DNA from: Dryococelus australis
Taxonomy: Eukaryota > Arthropoda > Insecta > Phasmatodea > Phasmatidae
DNA: 64,000 nucleotides
Direction: 5' to 3'
NCBI GenBank assembly: GCA_029891345.1
Contig: CM056998.1
Span: 170,586,332 to 170,650,331 of the forward strand
The notes beneath the pieces are model-generated. The model did no database searches. It saw only the letters and a program-made list of their open reading frames with translations, and was not told the origin of the DNA. The position numbers and the translations under genes are program-made. Positions 11,150 to 22,480 of the stretch are shown one piece after another; position 1 is the stretch's first letter, and every line of letters begins with the position of its first letter.

Positions 11150-11960
11150 GTTGCAGCTAAGTTCGAATTCGGATAAATTCTCGGTGCCGGTGCCGGTCAG
11201 CGGTGTTCAGTTCGAGGTTCTCCCAGTAATTGATACAGCTTACCCTATAAATGAGAGGAGAGAGTAAGAGAAAGCAGTGTTTATTAAAGACGACTAAACA
11301 CGGTGACACCTGTTCTCCTGCCAGGCAGACCGGTGGTTGGAAGTATATCCTAAGTTATCCATGTGTATGTGACCTGGTTCTAGGCTAATGGGGGAAAGCT
11401 AAGTGAAAACTGGCGAAGATTGCTTAATCACAAACCTAACTCTATATACGGGTGTCTGAAGGAGACAAAGAATATATTGTGTGTGTAATGTATTATGTAC
11501 AGAAAGCTTCTGATAAATATTGGCATCACTGGAGTGTCCTGTAGTGGAGCTGCAGAGCTCTAACGGCGACGTCAATGGTGGCAGCCTCTGGTAGCTGCTG
11601 AAGACTGTTGAGTTGTTGGTGGTAGCCTCTGGAAGTGCCATTGAAGGCTCATTGTAGTCTATAGACTCCACCTCCCAGGTGCTCGGAGAAGACTGCAGGA
11701 ACAACTCCTGCGGGCCGCCACGCAACGCCTTATATAGTGAGGCAGCACGTGTCGTGATGGCTGCAGGGGATGGCGTGTGACATCCTTCAGGTGCGAGGTC
11801 GAAGTGGGGGTAAGCACCCTCTCATCTCCTTCACGTATCCTCGGTGGTGCTCGTACATGACCCGATGCGACTGATGGCTTGTAGGCTCTCGGCGCGGGGA
11901 GAGGGGTTGGAGGTGACGTGCCGCTGTCTTTCGCAATCTCTCGTATCCACGTGTCCGGCC
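11150..11960 (-). mobile_element. LTR, - orientation (approximate ends)
   Basis: Read on the - strand there is a TATA box CACTATATAAGG (+ strand 11731-11742), then the polyadenylation signal TAATAAACAC in a small hairpin at 11277-11301, with the recurring word CTAGAACCAGGTCAC at about 11369-11385 between them. This is the same layout as the LTRs at 4.0, 32.0, 35.4 and 58.2 kb. Confidence 0.55.
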
Positions 11961-13315
11961 GCCCTCCAGGATTGTGGCAGACTGGTACTTCCGTGTACAA
12001 AATGGCGCCGAGTTTAAATCTCAGTGTAAAAGTGTACGCTAGGGTTGCAGTGAGATTAGTCGTAATCGTTTATTGTAACTGGTATAAGCCGCTTGCGTCA
12101 TCCTTGTGTTTTGAAACCAGCCCTGTATTGTGGTTTTGTTACTCTTTTCTTTAAAAATTTTTAAATTACGTACTTATAATTTTGGAAAATAGTAGAGTAA
12201 ATACTTCCGTAACAATAGGAAAGAAACATTGCAACGACAACAAAATAATTGAATAATTGCAATGATTGATATGACACAGATATTCTTAATTGTTAAAAAC
12301 TGGATAGAAAACAAATAATATCCAGAAATAAAATTATTTATGTTAACTATGAAACTTAAAAATATTTTTAAATAAAATTGTCAGACTCCTGGGATGCATC
12401 CCTAACATCTAAAAATTAGTATTAAAATTAAGAATGTGATCCCTTCAAGTTACATTACAAAATTAAGTTTTTAAGTTTCATATAATGCTGACAAATAAAA
12501 CACAACACAATTTGTCATGATATCCAAATTCACAGTAAGAGTTCCTTTTAATAAAAAGTGAACTCTCATATTTGGTAAAGAAGTATCAAAACATCCATTG
12601 TGACGTAGCCAATTGCAGGTATCATATTGAGTCCACAAGAATGGGCAAGAAGGAATATATAAACCAATTTTGACTAGTAGCCCCTAGCCTGCCCCAGGCA
12701 ATGTACAGAGAAATGAGTTATGTTAGAAAATGGAGAGCTTCAGCGCAAAACATACAGAAGAGGTTAGGCTTATGTGCAGCAAAAGATTTAGCCCCACTCG
12801 TGCAGAAACGTTAGACAGAGCACTGAATAAACTTGATGGCAACAATGAGGATCTACTGTATTACGAGCCCTTTTACAGTGAACAGTCTGACTTTCATTTG
12901 CATGTCATTGGTAAGTGCTACATACATGCTACTGAAGTAATTGTAAGTGCTACTAATCAGTGACTAATAATTGACAAATGATGTTAAGATGCAGCTGATG
13001 CCGATGGTCATGGTATTGTCCTATTAGTCGGTACCGGCATCGACTCATCCCTAATTAAAATATACGGAATTAGGGGAAGATTTTTTCAAAAGTTAATTTC
13101 ATGAGTGCTAAATTAACCATGCTTTAGCTGTGGTGGCTTTGCAACAAGTTTCCCACCGAAATAAATTTCTAGTTATTCCAGATGCTAAACTGGAAGAAAA
13201 TCTAAATTCCTTATATATTTGGCAGTTCATTGTGAGATTAGTGTTTCCAATGTTGTCACTATGATTTCGTATTTCTGAAATATCAAATTGCGTTTTGATA
13301 AAGTATAATCATTTT
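11960..13315. other. AT-rich intronic stretch with one unassigned frame
   Basis: A frame at 12730-12963 (+) encodes 77 residues without a recognised domain. About 13040-13055 reads ...CGACTCATCCCTAATT, which resembles the AGGGATG-type terminus of hAT MITEs seen at 25660 and 15853. Nothing else is supported. Confidence 0.35.
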
Positions 13316-13322
13316 GTGGTAT

Positions 13323-13531
13323 AAAAATATATAAAAGGATAGGAATTCAAGCACTCACAGTGTAGTTCTTGTCGACACACACACAAAGATGGCTGAAACA
13401 TTTTTTGTGCGGTTGCGCAAATGTCGTTCTTTGTGTGCGCGCGTGCACCTGTCACTTGCTACACTGTAAGTGTTTGAATTCCTATCCTTTCATATATTTT
13501 TGGTAGCCTAGTGGCCTACTTGCAATCTTAA
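13323..13531. mobile_element. near-palindromic MITE
   Basis: The arms at about 13323-13365 and 13459-13502 are inverted copies (AAATATATAAAAGGATAGGA... against its complement). Only about 90 bases lie between them, rich in GTGTGCGC. The right end continues with GGTAGCCTAGTGGCCTACTT to TTAA, matching the ends of the 2960-3544 element. It lies only about 70 bases upstream of the milton exon at 13599. Confidence 0.65.
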
Positions 13532-13598
13532 CAATTTCATGGTATATTTGAACAAGTGTTTTGAATGTGATGCTGTAATGGGAGGTGTGCACATGCAG

Positions 13599-13873
13599 AT
13601 AGTGAAGCCGCTGGAGGGGTCTCACACGCTGGCGGCATGGGCCCAGCTGGCCACGCCCACGCTGAGCGGGCTGCTAGACGAGCGTCCTGGGGTGAAGACC
13701 CGCGGGGGACGGCCACTCGAGGACCTGGGGCTGGAGTTGTACAGCTTGAGTGACCTAGAGGAGGATGAGGAGTACTGCAACCCGGGCAAGAGCTTCCAGC
13801 ACACAGGTGCCATCTACACGTACACCACCAGCACCGTGCTACATCCTGATGATACCACCAGTGTCACTCTCAG
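13599..13873 (+). CDS. milt: milton/TRAK internal exon encoding the core of the Milton domain
   Basis: The exon begins [18 protein letters not shown] and continues [13 protein letters not shown], matching the TRAK-family signature [36 protein letters not shown] (the kinesin-associated Milton domain). An acidic stretch, [19 protein letters not shown], and a Y/T-rich segment ([12 protein letters not shown]) follow, as in TRAK proteins. The acceptor is ...CATGCAG|ATAGTG at 13598/13599, in phase with the preceding CTGCAG donor. The donor is CTCAG|GTGAGC at 13873/13874, leaving two bases of a split Ser codon that base 21170 completes. This segment is the best evidence for the gene's identity; the family relationship is established, and the residue matches were read directly. 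Confidence 0.96.
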
Positions 13874-15100
13874 GTGAGCTGTCGCCATCTGTCTGATTGT
13901 GCATAGGATTGCCTTCAAAATACACTTACATGTAAATTTGCATTAGTGACAAGGTATCTTACATAAATCGTCACATTCACCCAGCTACAAAAAAGGTCCT
14001 TATAACCTATCCACTTTTAAAGTGTACGACGTAAACTGTTGTGGTGCAATGGTATATCACCTTCCTGAAGTGTGACCACTACCCAGGTATGGCTTAGAAC
14101 TGTAGTAATTTTTCTTTTGGTGTAGTCTGCACATGCCTTGTCCATGCACTTGTGTAGGCTTAGGGCCACAATAACCAGGGTTATTGCTAGGTACCTCTGG
14201 CCCTATGCAAGGATTATGATGTTCAAACGTCCTAAGTGGGGAGAACAGTCCTCGGGAAATTGCTGGCTTTGTGGGTAACATGTTCCTGCATTTCCTTTGG
14301 GCTTCCTCATTTGGACGTGTAGACATATTATTCGGGTTTGTGTTCATTCAGGTGCGGCCCGAGTGGGCTGCGGGCACCTAGGGTCTTGTTGGGTGGCTTG
14401 GAGAGCCTGGGTTGATATTTATGTTTATTGATGTGCTAATGCTGCTGGGCGAGCTCCCTCTGCTTCGTATACACCACCTGAGCTGGCGGTCCTTAAGACA
14501 TTGACTCTTAGGTTTCTCGTCCTGCAGCAACTTTAACCTTCCTTTCTCCCCTTCTCCTATAGAAAGGCGACCGTAAAGGTGGGGGATTTGGGAGTGCTGC
14601 AAGGATCTTTCGAAAGCAATGCACAAGTGCAAAAGTGTTCCTCGCCCATGGAAGATGATCAGGTAGGCAACTTGCTTTCCTCCAAACCTCTGCAGCTTGC
14701 AGTGAATTGCAGTGGAATGTACAGAGGTGGATGGATAGTCTGTGTCTATCCTGTGCCTTTCTGTGTCAGGATCTCGTATACAGCGATCTTTCAGTTCCAA
14801 CACCTGGCGGCGAATTGCAGTAGCATGCTGAATTATTGGTGGGGTTGAAAGTAGCTTGGAATTAACCTGTGCGAGACCTAGCGTTGACTTCTGGGTACTG
14901 TGCTAGAGGTGTCCATAGAACCCAGATACAACTAAGACGGAACAGCCACAGTACCGGGTATAAAGTTGCAACTGGGACCCCCCCCCCGCCATCTTGTCTC
15001 TTTGAGACAGTCGCCTGCAGCAGGAATTGTTTTGTTCTTGTTTGAGCATGTATGTCTGGTTGGTTCCCATAGTTCTGAGAAGTCCCTTTGGATGTGATAG
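13874..15100. other. intronic stretch, possible unassigned repeat
   Basis: Two adjacent - strand frames (14057-14347 and 14378-14803) are open but carry no domain I recognise. The composition, rich in P, S and T, would fit the internal part of a retroelement. A 10-base C run lies at 14978-14987. No firm assignment. Confidence 0.3.
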
Positions 15101-15149
15101 GTTACTGGGTTGACTGGGGTTGCAGATAAGTTAAATAAGAATAACCGCT

Positions 15150-15830
15150 CTGCAATAAGCAGACAAATCTCTAGAATAAAGAGCTGCAGGGTTTATTCAG
15201 AATATAAAATATTCTCCAGTGGGAAGCACTACCCACTAATCTAAATTCCTAAGCTCGCTAACAAATTTTTCCTGGGTCTTATCTGGGCAGAATTGTGGCC
15301 ACAGCAACGTTCAAATTACAGCTGCGTTTCATAATCTAGCTGTTAAACAAACTTAGGTGTGCGAGTCCGTCATGATGAGGCAGTCTGCATAGTGAGCAAG
15401 GCCTCCGAACACCTTCAAGGGAAACTTAAGTGCTGAGGCGGCTTGTCCCTAATGGTTGGCTAGTGGTTGTAGGCAGCAGAGTATCACAGTGCTGGTAAGA
15501 GAAAGAAGTGTGTAAAGTTTTCTGGGGCTGTATCTCAATATGTAGAGGTGCTGCTAGTGTCCTTAGGGTCAGAGGCATGCGGCAGTGACACACTGTTCCT
15601 TACCTTGACTCTGCAGCAGCTGCATGAACTGGCTGTGTGCGTGAGCGAGGTGGTAGAGGGTTGTGGCCAAGCTAGAGCGCGTTGCAGAAGTGTAATTGGC
15701 AGTTGGGCAGGTGGTATGTACACCTGCTTAGAGGCAGACTAACCCTAGTTCACCACCTAGTGTCTGTGGCTGTGGTGGAAGGAGTCCAGTAACTGCATCA
15801 ATGATTTTAGGTCAGACAGCATCCATCAAA
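15150..15830 (-). mobile_element. LTR-like block, - orientation, weak
   Basis: On the - strand, CTGAATAAACCCTGCAG (about 15188-15203) looks like a polyadenylation signal, next to a short inverted repeat AGAATAT-aaa-ATATTCT. The layout resembles the R/U5 side of the other LTR blocks, but no TATA box or terminus was identified. Confidence 0.25.
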
Positions 15831-15849
15831 CTCGTAAGGTTTCCTTCCA

Positions 15850-15920
15850 ACGAGGGATGGGAACCTCGATTCCGCGATACCTCAATGCCATCGATACTTC
15901 ATAGTGATGCATGATACTTT
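15850..15920. repeat. fragment of an AGGGATGGG-ended MITE
   Basis: GAGGGATGGGAACCTCGATT at 15851 matches the style of hAT MITE termini (compare AGGGATGGGTC at 25660). Related words (CGATACCTCAAT) recur at 62.2 kb. No second end was found. Confidence 0.3.
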
Positions 15921-17260
15921 CTGGCCCAGAGGAAAACAACTTCGCTTCATCTATGCGCATTTACCTAAGAGCAACGGATGGGGTCCGAACTGCATATTTA
16001 CTACCAGAGTGGCTACAGGATATTCCCGGGTTGTAGGGAATATTACTGACGTCATAATTATGCTTTCCATCACCGCGCCCAGTAAGCAATGCTAAACCAC
16101 TCCCCTCAAGAAGATGTCAAGTTTGAGTGAGCCAGTGGACGAGTCATCGCTGCCACCCAAAGTGAGCAGGTAGTTGAAGGGCGCACCAAGGAATAGTGCC
16201 ACCCGTGCTCCAGCCAGCAATGGAGCCTGTCGCCTCCCCACTCAAAACTCTGGCGAGGGCTTGGCCGGCAGTATACATACCTGTGCACCAGCCAGGAAAC
16301 GCCAGTTCGTCGTCGGCTCTTAGAGCCACTTCAGCCTTTGCAGCTTGCTCCATCGCTTTGTGCGCTTGAGCTCTGACAGCTCATCGCGTAGACAACTGAA
16401 GCCTGGCAGTAATCTCTTACTGACACTTGATGCCTTGGAAGCAGATATGTTGAGCGCCATTAAAGCCTGATTCCTATCACGTTAATGAGCTCTTTCCCAT
16501 CTTGGGGTCGAACACAAGCCCTTGGGTTAATAGAAAGTTAGTCCTCAAGCGGGACAACACTTGACGCACTTGAATTTAACACAAAAGCCAGGCTAGAATG
16601 GGTTCTCCACGTTGGGGGCTGAACTCTACCTTTAGGGTTTGTTTGAGTTCGCCTTTGACCATCTAGGGACATGTATTTTTAACAAATTTAATGCTGTAGG
16701 TCTTTTGATATGACAGTTTGGCTTTGAATACTTTGCTTTACTTCAACCATCGCGAGGAGCATAAGTAAGGCAGGAACCTTATGAAGTTTGAGGTGCCTGG
16801 CCGGTGTATAAAGTGGGCTTTCTATTGGGTACAAAGTCAGGAGTTACACACTCTACACTTCACCAAGTCGGTACCTGTTTGATGGCAGTATGCAGCATAC
16901 TTCTCCTGGCTGGCTGGGACGTCTGGAGACTGAACAGCAGCCTGTGCTGGCTGCGGCGAAATGGTGCTGATGTTGTGATGGAAGTTCTCGTTGTTATGGG
17001 GGGATGTCTCCTATAAGTGGGTTTCTTTCAGATGCCTGTCTAGGCCTAAGATGATATCTCCGTACATTTGTATTATATTTATTGCTAGTTGCTGTTCACC
17101 TGGTATTCTAATGGGGGGGTTTAAACAACTGTGTATTACTATAGATTCCAAGGGAGGTAGTTTAGTAAGTTTCTCTATAATATCTATATCACGTTTCAGC
17201 CTTTTAACTCCACCTTGCTGGGAGTATGATATGAATGAAGATTGAGTACTAACTGTACTG
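15921..17260. other. intronic stretch, nothing recognised
   Basis: Moderate GC content with several short open frames on both strands but no domain. Probably decayed repeat sequence. Confidence 0.3.
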
Positions 17261-17739
17261 AAGCTAAGCCGGGATATAGATGTGTCCTAATGTTTATTTA
17301 TGAACACACTGGCTTTATAATGTAATATTACACACTGCTGTTCCAGTCTGGCCTTGGCAAGCAATGGATGGAACTTCCGGCCCTTAAACAGAGCTTAGGA
17401 TTGTCACGTTGTTTTATGCAGAAATGTTCCGGTGTGGTATCCACAGTGAGTTTTGTAACTACAGCAATTCACTGTCCAATCCGGCTTTTGCAAGCGGTGG
17501 TGGAGTAGAAAAATACTTGTCTCTTGATTCTACATATGGAGGAGTTGCTAGGGTGTTTTGGGCGCTCAAGATGATCTACCTAGCTGGCAGAACTCGGTTG
17601 TGCCTCTTAATCTGTATGTATTTACCTTAGTGGTTTATACGTGAATCAACCGGCTTTTCCTCGCAGTAAAACTGAACATTGTGGTATTTAAAGGCCTACA
17701 AGCTGGGTTTGAGCAAGAAGTGAAAACTCTCTGCAATAT

Positions 17740-19023
17740 TTAGGTTATGAAAACAATACGTTTATTGAATAACGTATTTGAACACTCGGTTCTGCATTCT
17801 CCTATTAAGACAATATATAAAGAATTAACGAAAGTTAATCCTACTATTTAATGCAAGGTGACGGCCCTGGATGCGAAAGCTAATTATTATGTGGGCTATT
17901 ATTCTGATGTAGGAAAAGAGATTAATTTAAGGATAAATAAATCTGACGTTAATATTTGAGTTTTCTGAAGGAATCTAAACTGAGGGAGACAATTTACCAG
18001 AAGGGTCATTTGTAAGTAGAGCGGAAGGGGTCGTCTGAAGGGGGAGGTTGGCGAGCGGCGACGTCGGTGGACCCTCTGGATATCATCTGCGCCTGGCTGC
18101 AGGTTCTGCAGAGCTGGAGGCTGCCGAAGAAGTTGCAGACCTCTGTTTGACGTCTACTACCAGCGCAAAGAGAATCTTGCCGTTACAGGGATGGGTCTCT
18201 GGGGTCTGGTAGCTGGCGCATCCTTAATTCTCCAGCCTTGGCAAGCGGTGGAGGAGGCTTCCCGAGCACTTACCCGTGGCAGACATCTCTGGCCGTTACA
18301 GCGGTGGAGGTGCAGTAGACTGCCCTGAGGCCTGGTTCTGCAAGTCCTTTGAAAGCTAGCCTCACTTCTGAGGGGTTGGAAATTCTTGCTTCAGAAGGGG
18401 TGCCTTTTATTTATTATCTCCTGTGATGGAGGCATTGACATTTCGTATCTCCTTGGTGGAAGGCTCTGGAGACTGTGATGCTCCAGTAGAATGTGTATTG
18501 CCCTCCAGTGGTGCGCTGTAAAGCTGGGCACAACTTTCACTGGAGGGTGCCGGCCTCTGGTACAGTAAAATCTTCAGAGGGGTGTTGACAGGATTGCTTC
18601 AGGGCAAATCTTGATTGAACAGTACAATCCTGGCGCATGTGTCTGTAGTAGCAGCTGACCGTGACTAAGTAATCTGTAGGCATGTGTGCTGCTTTAAGTA
18701 CTGTTGGTAATGCTCAACTTGCCCCATTAGAATTATTGCACTCCAAGATAAGGTGAAGTCATTTAGTAGTGCATTTTATAAAAGCGTAGCAATGCATCAT
18801 GCGTCAATCGCCTCCCCTCTATTTCGAAAAAGAACCATCTTGGAGTGAAAAAAAAAAACAGGAGAAGTCAAGCATGACTTGCCTATCTGAATTTACCGGC
18901 TGGCTGGAGGAGGGGAAACAAGACAGGTGATTATTATTCTACTATCTTTATCTAGTGGTGCATAAATTAACTAGCACAGCTATGGTGGGCTGGTGAATAA
19001 TAAAAGCTAAGGCAGACAGTACA
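17740..19023 (-). mobile_element. LTR-like block, - orientation (approximate ends)
   Basis: The low end carries the hairpin AATACGTTTATTGAATAACG with TATT (17755-17778), which presents AATAAA on the - strand. A TATA-like ATAAATAAAAGG lies at about 18405 on the - strand. The high end reads GGCAGACAGTACA (to 19023), a word that recurs at 48.03 kb, probably a shared LTR terminus. The words CAGGTTCTGCAGAGCTGGAG and GGCTGCCGAAGAAG echo the blocks at 11.55 and 19.62 kb. Old copy. Confidence 0.45.
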
Positions 19024-19139
19024 ATCTCAGCTCACAGTGAAAATTACAGTAAAATAAAATTCTACCCTAAGAACGTTAATCTTGGGATGGAGCGGAGGTC
19101 ATCCGCTACCAACAATAGGGGAATGTGTTAGGCGTCAAA

Positions 19140-19950
19140 GTTATTTGGAAAAATATTATGTTTATTCCACTCACGTAAAGTATGAAGTTCACAATACAAT
19201 AACAGGTTGGAATATTACGTGGAATATACATAAACATAAAAGTTGCTTACACAAATAAATTAACTGCAGAAGTTAATGTAGTATAATAAAATCAGGCGAA
19301 GGCTTCCTGTTCAAAGTGTAATAGTAATTCCTGATACTTACCAATAAAAATAATTTAATAAAATAATATTTAAAATTGCCCAGAGGATTTTCCTAGCTTT
19401 AATTTGGGTTTGGCCATAAGGTACCTAGGCGTGGAATCAAAAGGGGTTTCTTCACCTCAACTTGGTGAAGGTGTGGCATCTTCAGACATCACCTTATGTG
19501 ATGTCTGTAAGACAACATCGTCGAGAACCTGATTTACATGGAATGGTATTGGGAGGGGGGGAGGGGAAGTTCAGAACTACATATTGGAACCTTGGTGGCA
19601 TTGACGACCCCGGGTTGCTGGAGGTGGCCGAAGAAGTGGATGCTGCTAGATAACGGCAGTGCTCCAGAGGGATGGTGTTGTCGACCACCAGCGCAGCTGA
19701 GGGTCTCGGCCCTAGTCAGGATACCTCGGCTGTCACAGCCTGAATTTGTAGCAAGACTGAGTTGCTGCAGTGGGTGCTGTCCTCAGCCTTTTCTGCCCAG
19801 AGGATGAAAGACGCTCTTGAGTAGGGCAGAGTTTCTTCGGGAAGGGGCAATGACATGATAGTTTCACGTGTAAGAGGCTGTTATGGTTGCAACTAATTGC
19901 GAAGCAATTAACCATAGCATTGTGAAATTATATACAATGTATTTATAAAT
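19140..19950 (-). mobile_element. LTR-like block, - orientation, weak
   Basis: The low end has ATGTTTATTCC (polyadenylation-type signal on the - strand). The middle has TGCTGGAGGTGGCCGAAGAA, similar to GGCTGCCGAAGAAG at 18.12 kb. It seems to be another diverged member or fragment of the same LTR group. Neither end is established. Confidence 0.3.
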
Positions 19951-21169
19951 AAACTCAAGAATCCATTTATTCTTTATATATAAACATGCAATAACACAAC
20001 TTTGTTTACAACCAGGCTCATGGTTGCTAGACAATACTGCAGGATGTGATGTAAATTTCTACAGCATATACTAAACTCATTCTCATTGTCACGAACCTAA
20101 GAGTGCAGTAAACATGTAAGAAGAATAATTGTAGTAGATAAAAATGGAATATAAACAATACTGTCGACTGCACCAGTTACAACTACTTGCATTGTTTTGT
20201 ATTCACATAGTTTTAAAAAACGATTGTGTACAATCTTTGGCGAATGTACCATCTCTGTTTCTAATGGACGTTATGGGAAAACAAACCATCTGTCATCTTT
20301 GAATGCGGTCAACAATTAGTACTTTTTATATGGGAATTTAGGTGGGACCAAAATTAATACAGTCAATACTGTAAAAGTAAACAATGGGAATGAATAATCG
20401 AAAATCCACTGTACATAAAATGAGCATTTCAATTGAAATATTTTGGGGAAGTAAAATTAATTGTACACATTCTTTGTTTGTAATATTGTATTAGGTAACA
20501 AAACTTAATATAAAGTAGCGAAAAATATACCAAAATCAAGTGTCCATGCTATCATTGAGGGAAACTGGGTATGTGTACGATCTTGCTGTTTTGCATGGCA
20601 GTATCCTAGAAAGCAGTTCAATGGTACTGTAAAACCCTGTTGACATTTCCATAGAGACTGATAAAAATCATACTTATTAACCAGGAAAACTTGTTAAATG
20701 TGTTTACAGGCAAGGTGTAAAATTAATGCACTAATAAGCAGAAAACTTCTTTAGAGTGTAAATGTGATGTCAATTCTTCGCAGTTCCTTGTATATGTTAT
20801 TTAGTAAAGGAAGTAAGTAGATTTGATGACCAACCCTGTACATGGCAGAAAATATCCAATAAGGGAAATCCCTTACATGTGACAGATATTCTGCAGTTTC
20901 GTCAACAGTTGCTGCTAGTAACATCTAGCACACTCACATTTCTATTGGGCACAGTATATGGCAGAATATTATAATATTAGTATTGGTATGAAAAACTTTT
21001 GTCCACTGCAATGTTCAAAATTACATACTTATGACTGAAAGGGAGATATTTTAGGCCATGTGTTCAGAGTGGAACCATTACCAAGTGGACTGGACCTCAG
21101 CTCATGTCATGTGAATGCCTGGTGGTGTATGAGGGAGTGTATAACATGTTGTGGTCATGTTGTGTGCAG
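19950..21169. other. intronic stretch, nothing recognised
   Basis: AT-rich, no repeat ends or domains seen. It ends with the acceptor TTGTGTGCAG before 21170. Confidence 0.4.
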
Positions 21170-21461
21170 CGTACGGGGCAGTCAGATGTGCACGCAGACC
21201 AGCAGCAGGCACGACACGCCGGCCCCACCCACGCCCACGTGCCGCAGCCGTCGCAACTCCACCTCCACCTTCTCCACAACCCTGGGGCTGGCCAAGCTGC
21301 TCAACGAGCGAGGCATCAAGGCCGTAACCCCGTCCGCAGTTCCCACTCCGTGTGGTGATCGCAGCTTCACCCCCACCGCCACCCCCTGCAACAGCCCGGA
21401 TGGCTCGCCCCACCATCCCCGCCGCCATCACCACCGCCCTACCACCCGCTCAAGATCCCTG
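21170..21461 (+). CDS. milt: milton/TRAK internal exon with an apparent one-base frame slip
   Basis: The first frame reads [28 protein letters not shown] and then [14 protein letters not shown]. It corresponds to the TRAK block TxSTSLGLxxLLKERGISA followed by the proline-rich TPPNSP region. The acceptor GTGCAG|C leaves the phase required by the 13873 donor. Towards the 3' end the homologous reading moves to another frame, [15 protein letters not shown], just before the donor CCTG|GTGAGC at 21461/21462. Only that second frame ends in the phase that the next exon (33417) needs, giving IPG-FMNSGAELLRRT. One base therefore appears to be missing around the C run at 21417-21420. A sequencing or assembly slip is the simplest explanation; a real mutation is possible. 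It is written here as one exon. Confidence 0.9.
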
Positions 21462-22380
21462 GTGAGCAATGCTTAGCTCGTGTTACATTTACCAAGCTGA
21501 TACAACACAGTAGAATCCTGTTGCAACGTTCTGGGTGGGGCTCAGAAGTAATTAATTTAAATTAAGGAAATATATCATACATTTATTTTGGGAACAAATG
21601 TATGTAAACTTTGTTAATAAAAACCTTTAACCCTTTGCCTAGCATGGCCATTCATTTACGAGTGGAAAATTCATTGCAGCTAATAGTGTAGCACATGTGT
21701 ACATATAAGATTTCAACATTGTCCTAAATAGCAAGATCATTGAAGGTCATGCATGTGTTTCAGTTAATATCGCCACCGACATATTTCAACTTCAAAAGTA
21801 ACTGTATTCTGTATTGTCCTACTTTGCTGGTTTAATTTTCATTTCACAGTCTGTGGTGATGCTCCATTTGTATGAAAATATCTCTCTCCTCCAAACAAAG
21901 CAACTGCTGAGAGTCGATCATGAGCTATATTTAGTTGCACGTTGCAGCACAAGTACCATTAAGTATCCACTTTTTTTCTGATATGGAAAAAAATTACATT
22001 TTGCTGCTTCCATAGCAAATTATAAAAAATATTCATGCTACTAAGGTGTCTATGTAAAAGGAGAAAAAACTCAAGGAATTATTGCAAACTGGGAATTGAG
22101 TAGTGATAGTGATAATTTAGAGTTGGGCTGACCGCTCCTTTTGCAGTTATGCAGATGCTGATCATTTGTAACAGATTTTTGCATTCTTCTGTGCTGCTTT
22201 ATTTTCACAATGATACTTTGCTATTGTACATAGTACTTCTTTCAGAACAAATTTTTTGAATGCCAACAGTGAGCTTTTGAATTGCATATGATTGACTCAG
22301 AATGTATGGATAAGTTACGTCATGTAGTTGCATCATTTAACAGTAGTAAATTACTCATTTATTGATTTATTTACTTATTT
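21462..22380. other. AT-rich intronic stretch, nothing recognised
   Basis: No domain or repeat end. It runs up to the LINE 3' tails at about 22.39 kb. Confidence 0.4.
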
Positions 22381-22386
22381 CAATGC

Positions 22387-22480
22387 TTATTGTGCCACCC
22401 AACAGTAGAATACGATATACTGGGTGGTAATAATAATAATTTATTTATTATTTGAGTTTTGTGTGCCACCCAACATTGAG
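22387..22480 (-). repeat. two LINE 3' tails in series with TAA/ATT simple repeat
   Basis: The word GTGCCACCCAACA occurs at about 22391 and again at about 22467, with (TAA)n/(TTA)n simple sequence between. Read on the - strand this is a LINE 3' end, GGGTGGCAC..., with an AT-rich tail, next to a second copy of the same tail. A later copy probably inserted beside an older truncated one. Confidence 0.55.

Noticed and set aside
12730-12963. 77-residue frame (MESFSAKHTEEVRLMC...)
   Set aside because: The amino-acid mix looks plausible, but there is no recognised domain, splice context or repeat family, so it is not called a gene.
14036-14100. tRNA-like stretch (TGGTGCAATGG)
   Set aside because: An A-box-like word only; no B box at the right distance and no cloverleaf.
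21060-21476. Reading 21060-21476 as one continuous coding frame with a Met start
   Set aside because: The start lies in intron sequence before the acceptor at 21169, and the last about 50 bases in this frame do not match the family or the downstream splice phase.
22387-22480. CRISPR-like or tandem array from the repeated GTGCCACCCAACA word
   Set aside because: Only two copies, unequal spacing and a LINE 3'-tail context in a eukaryotic sequence.
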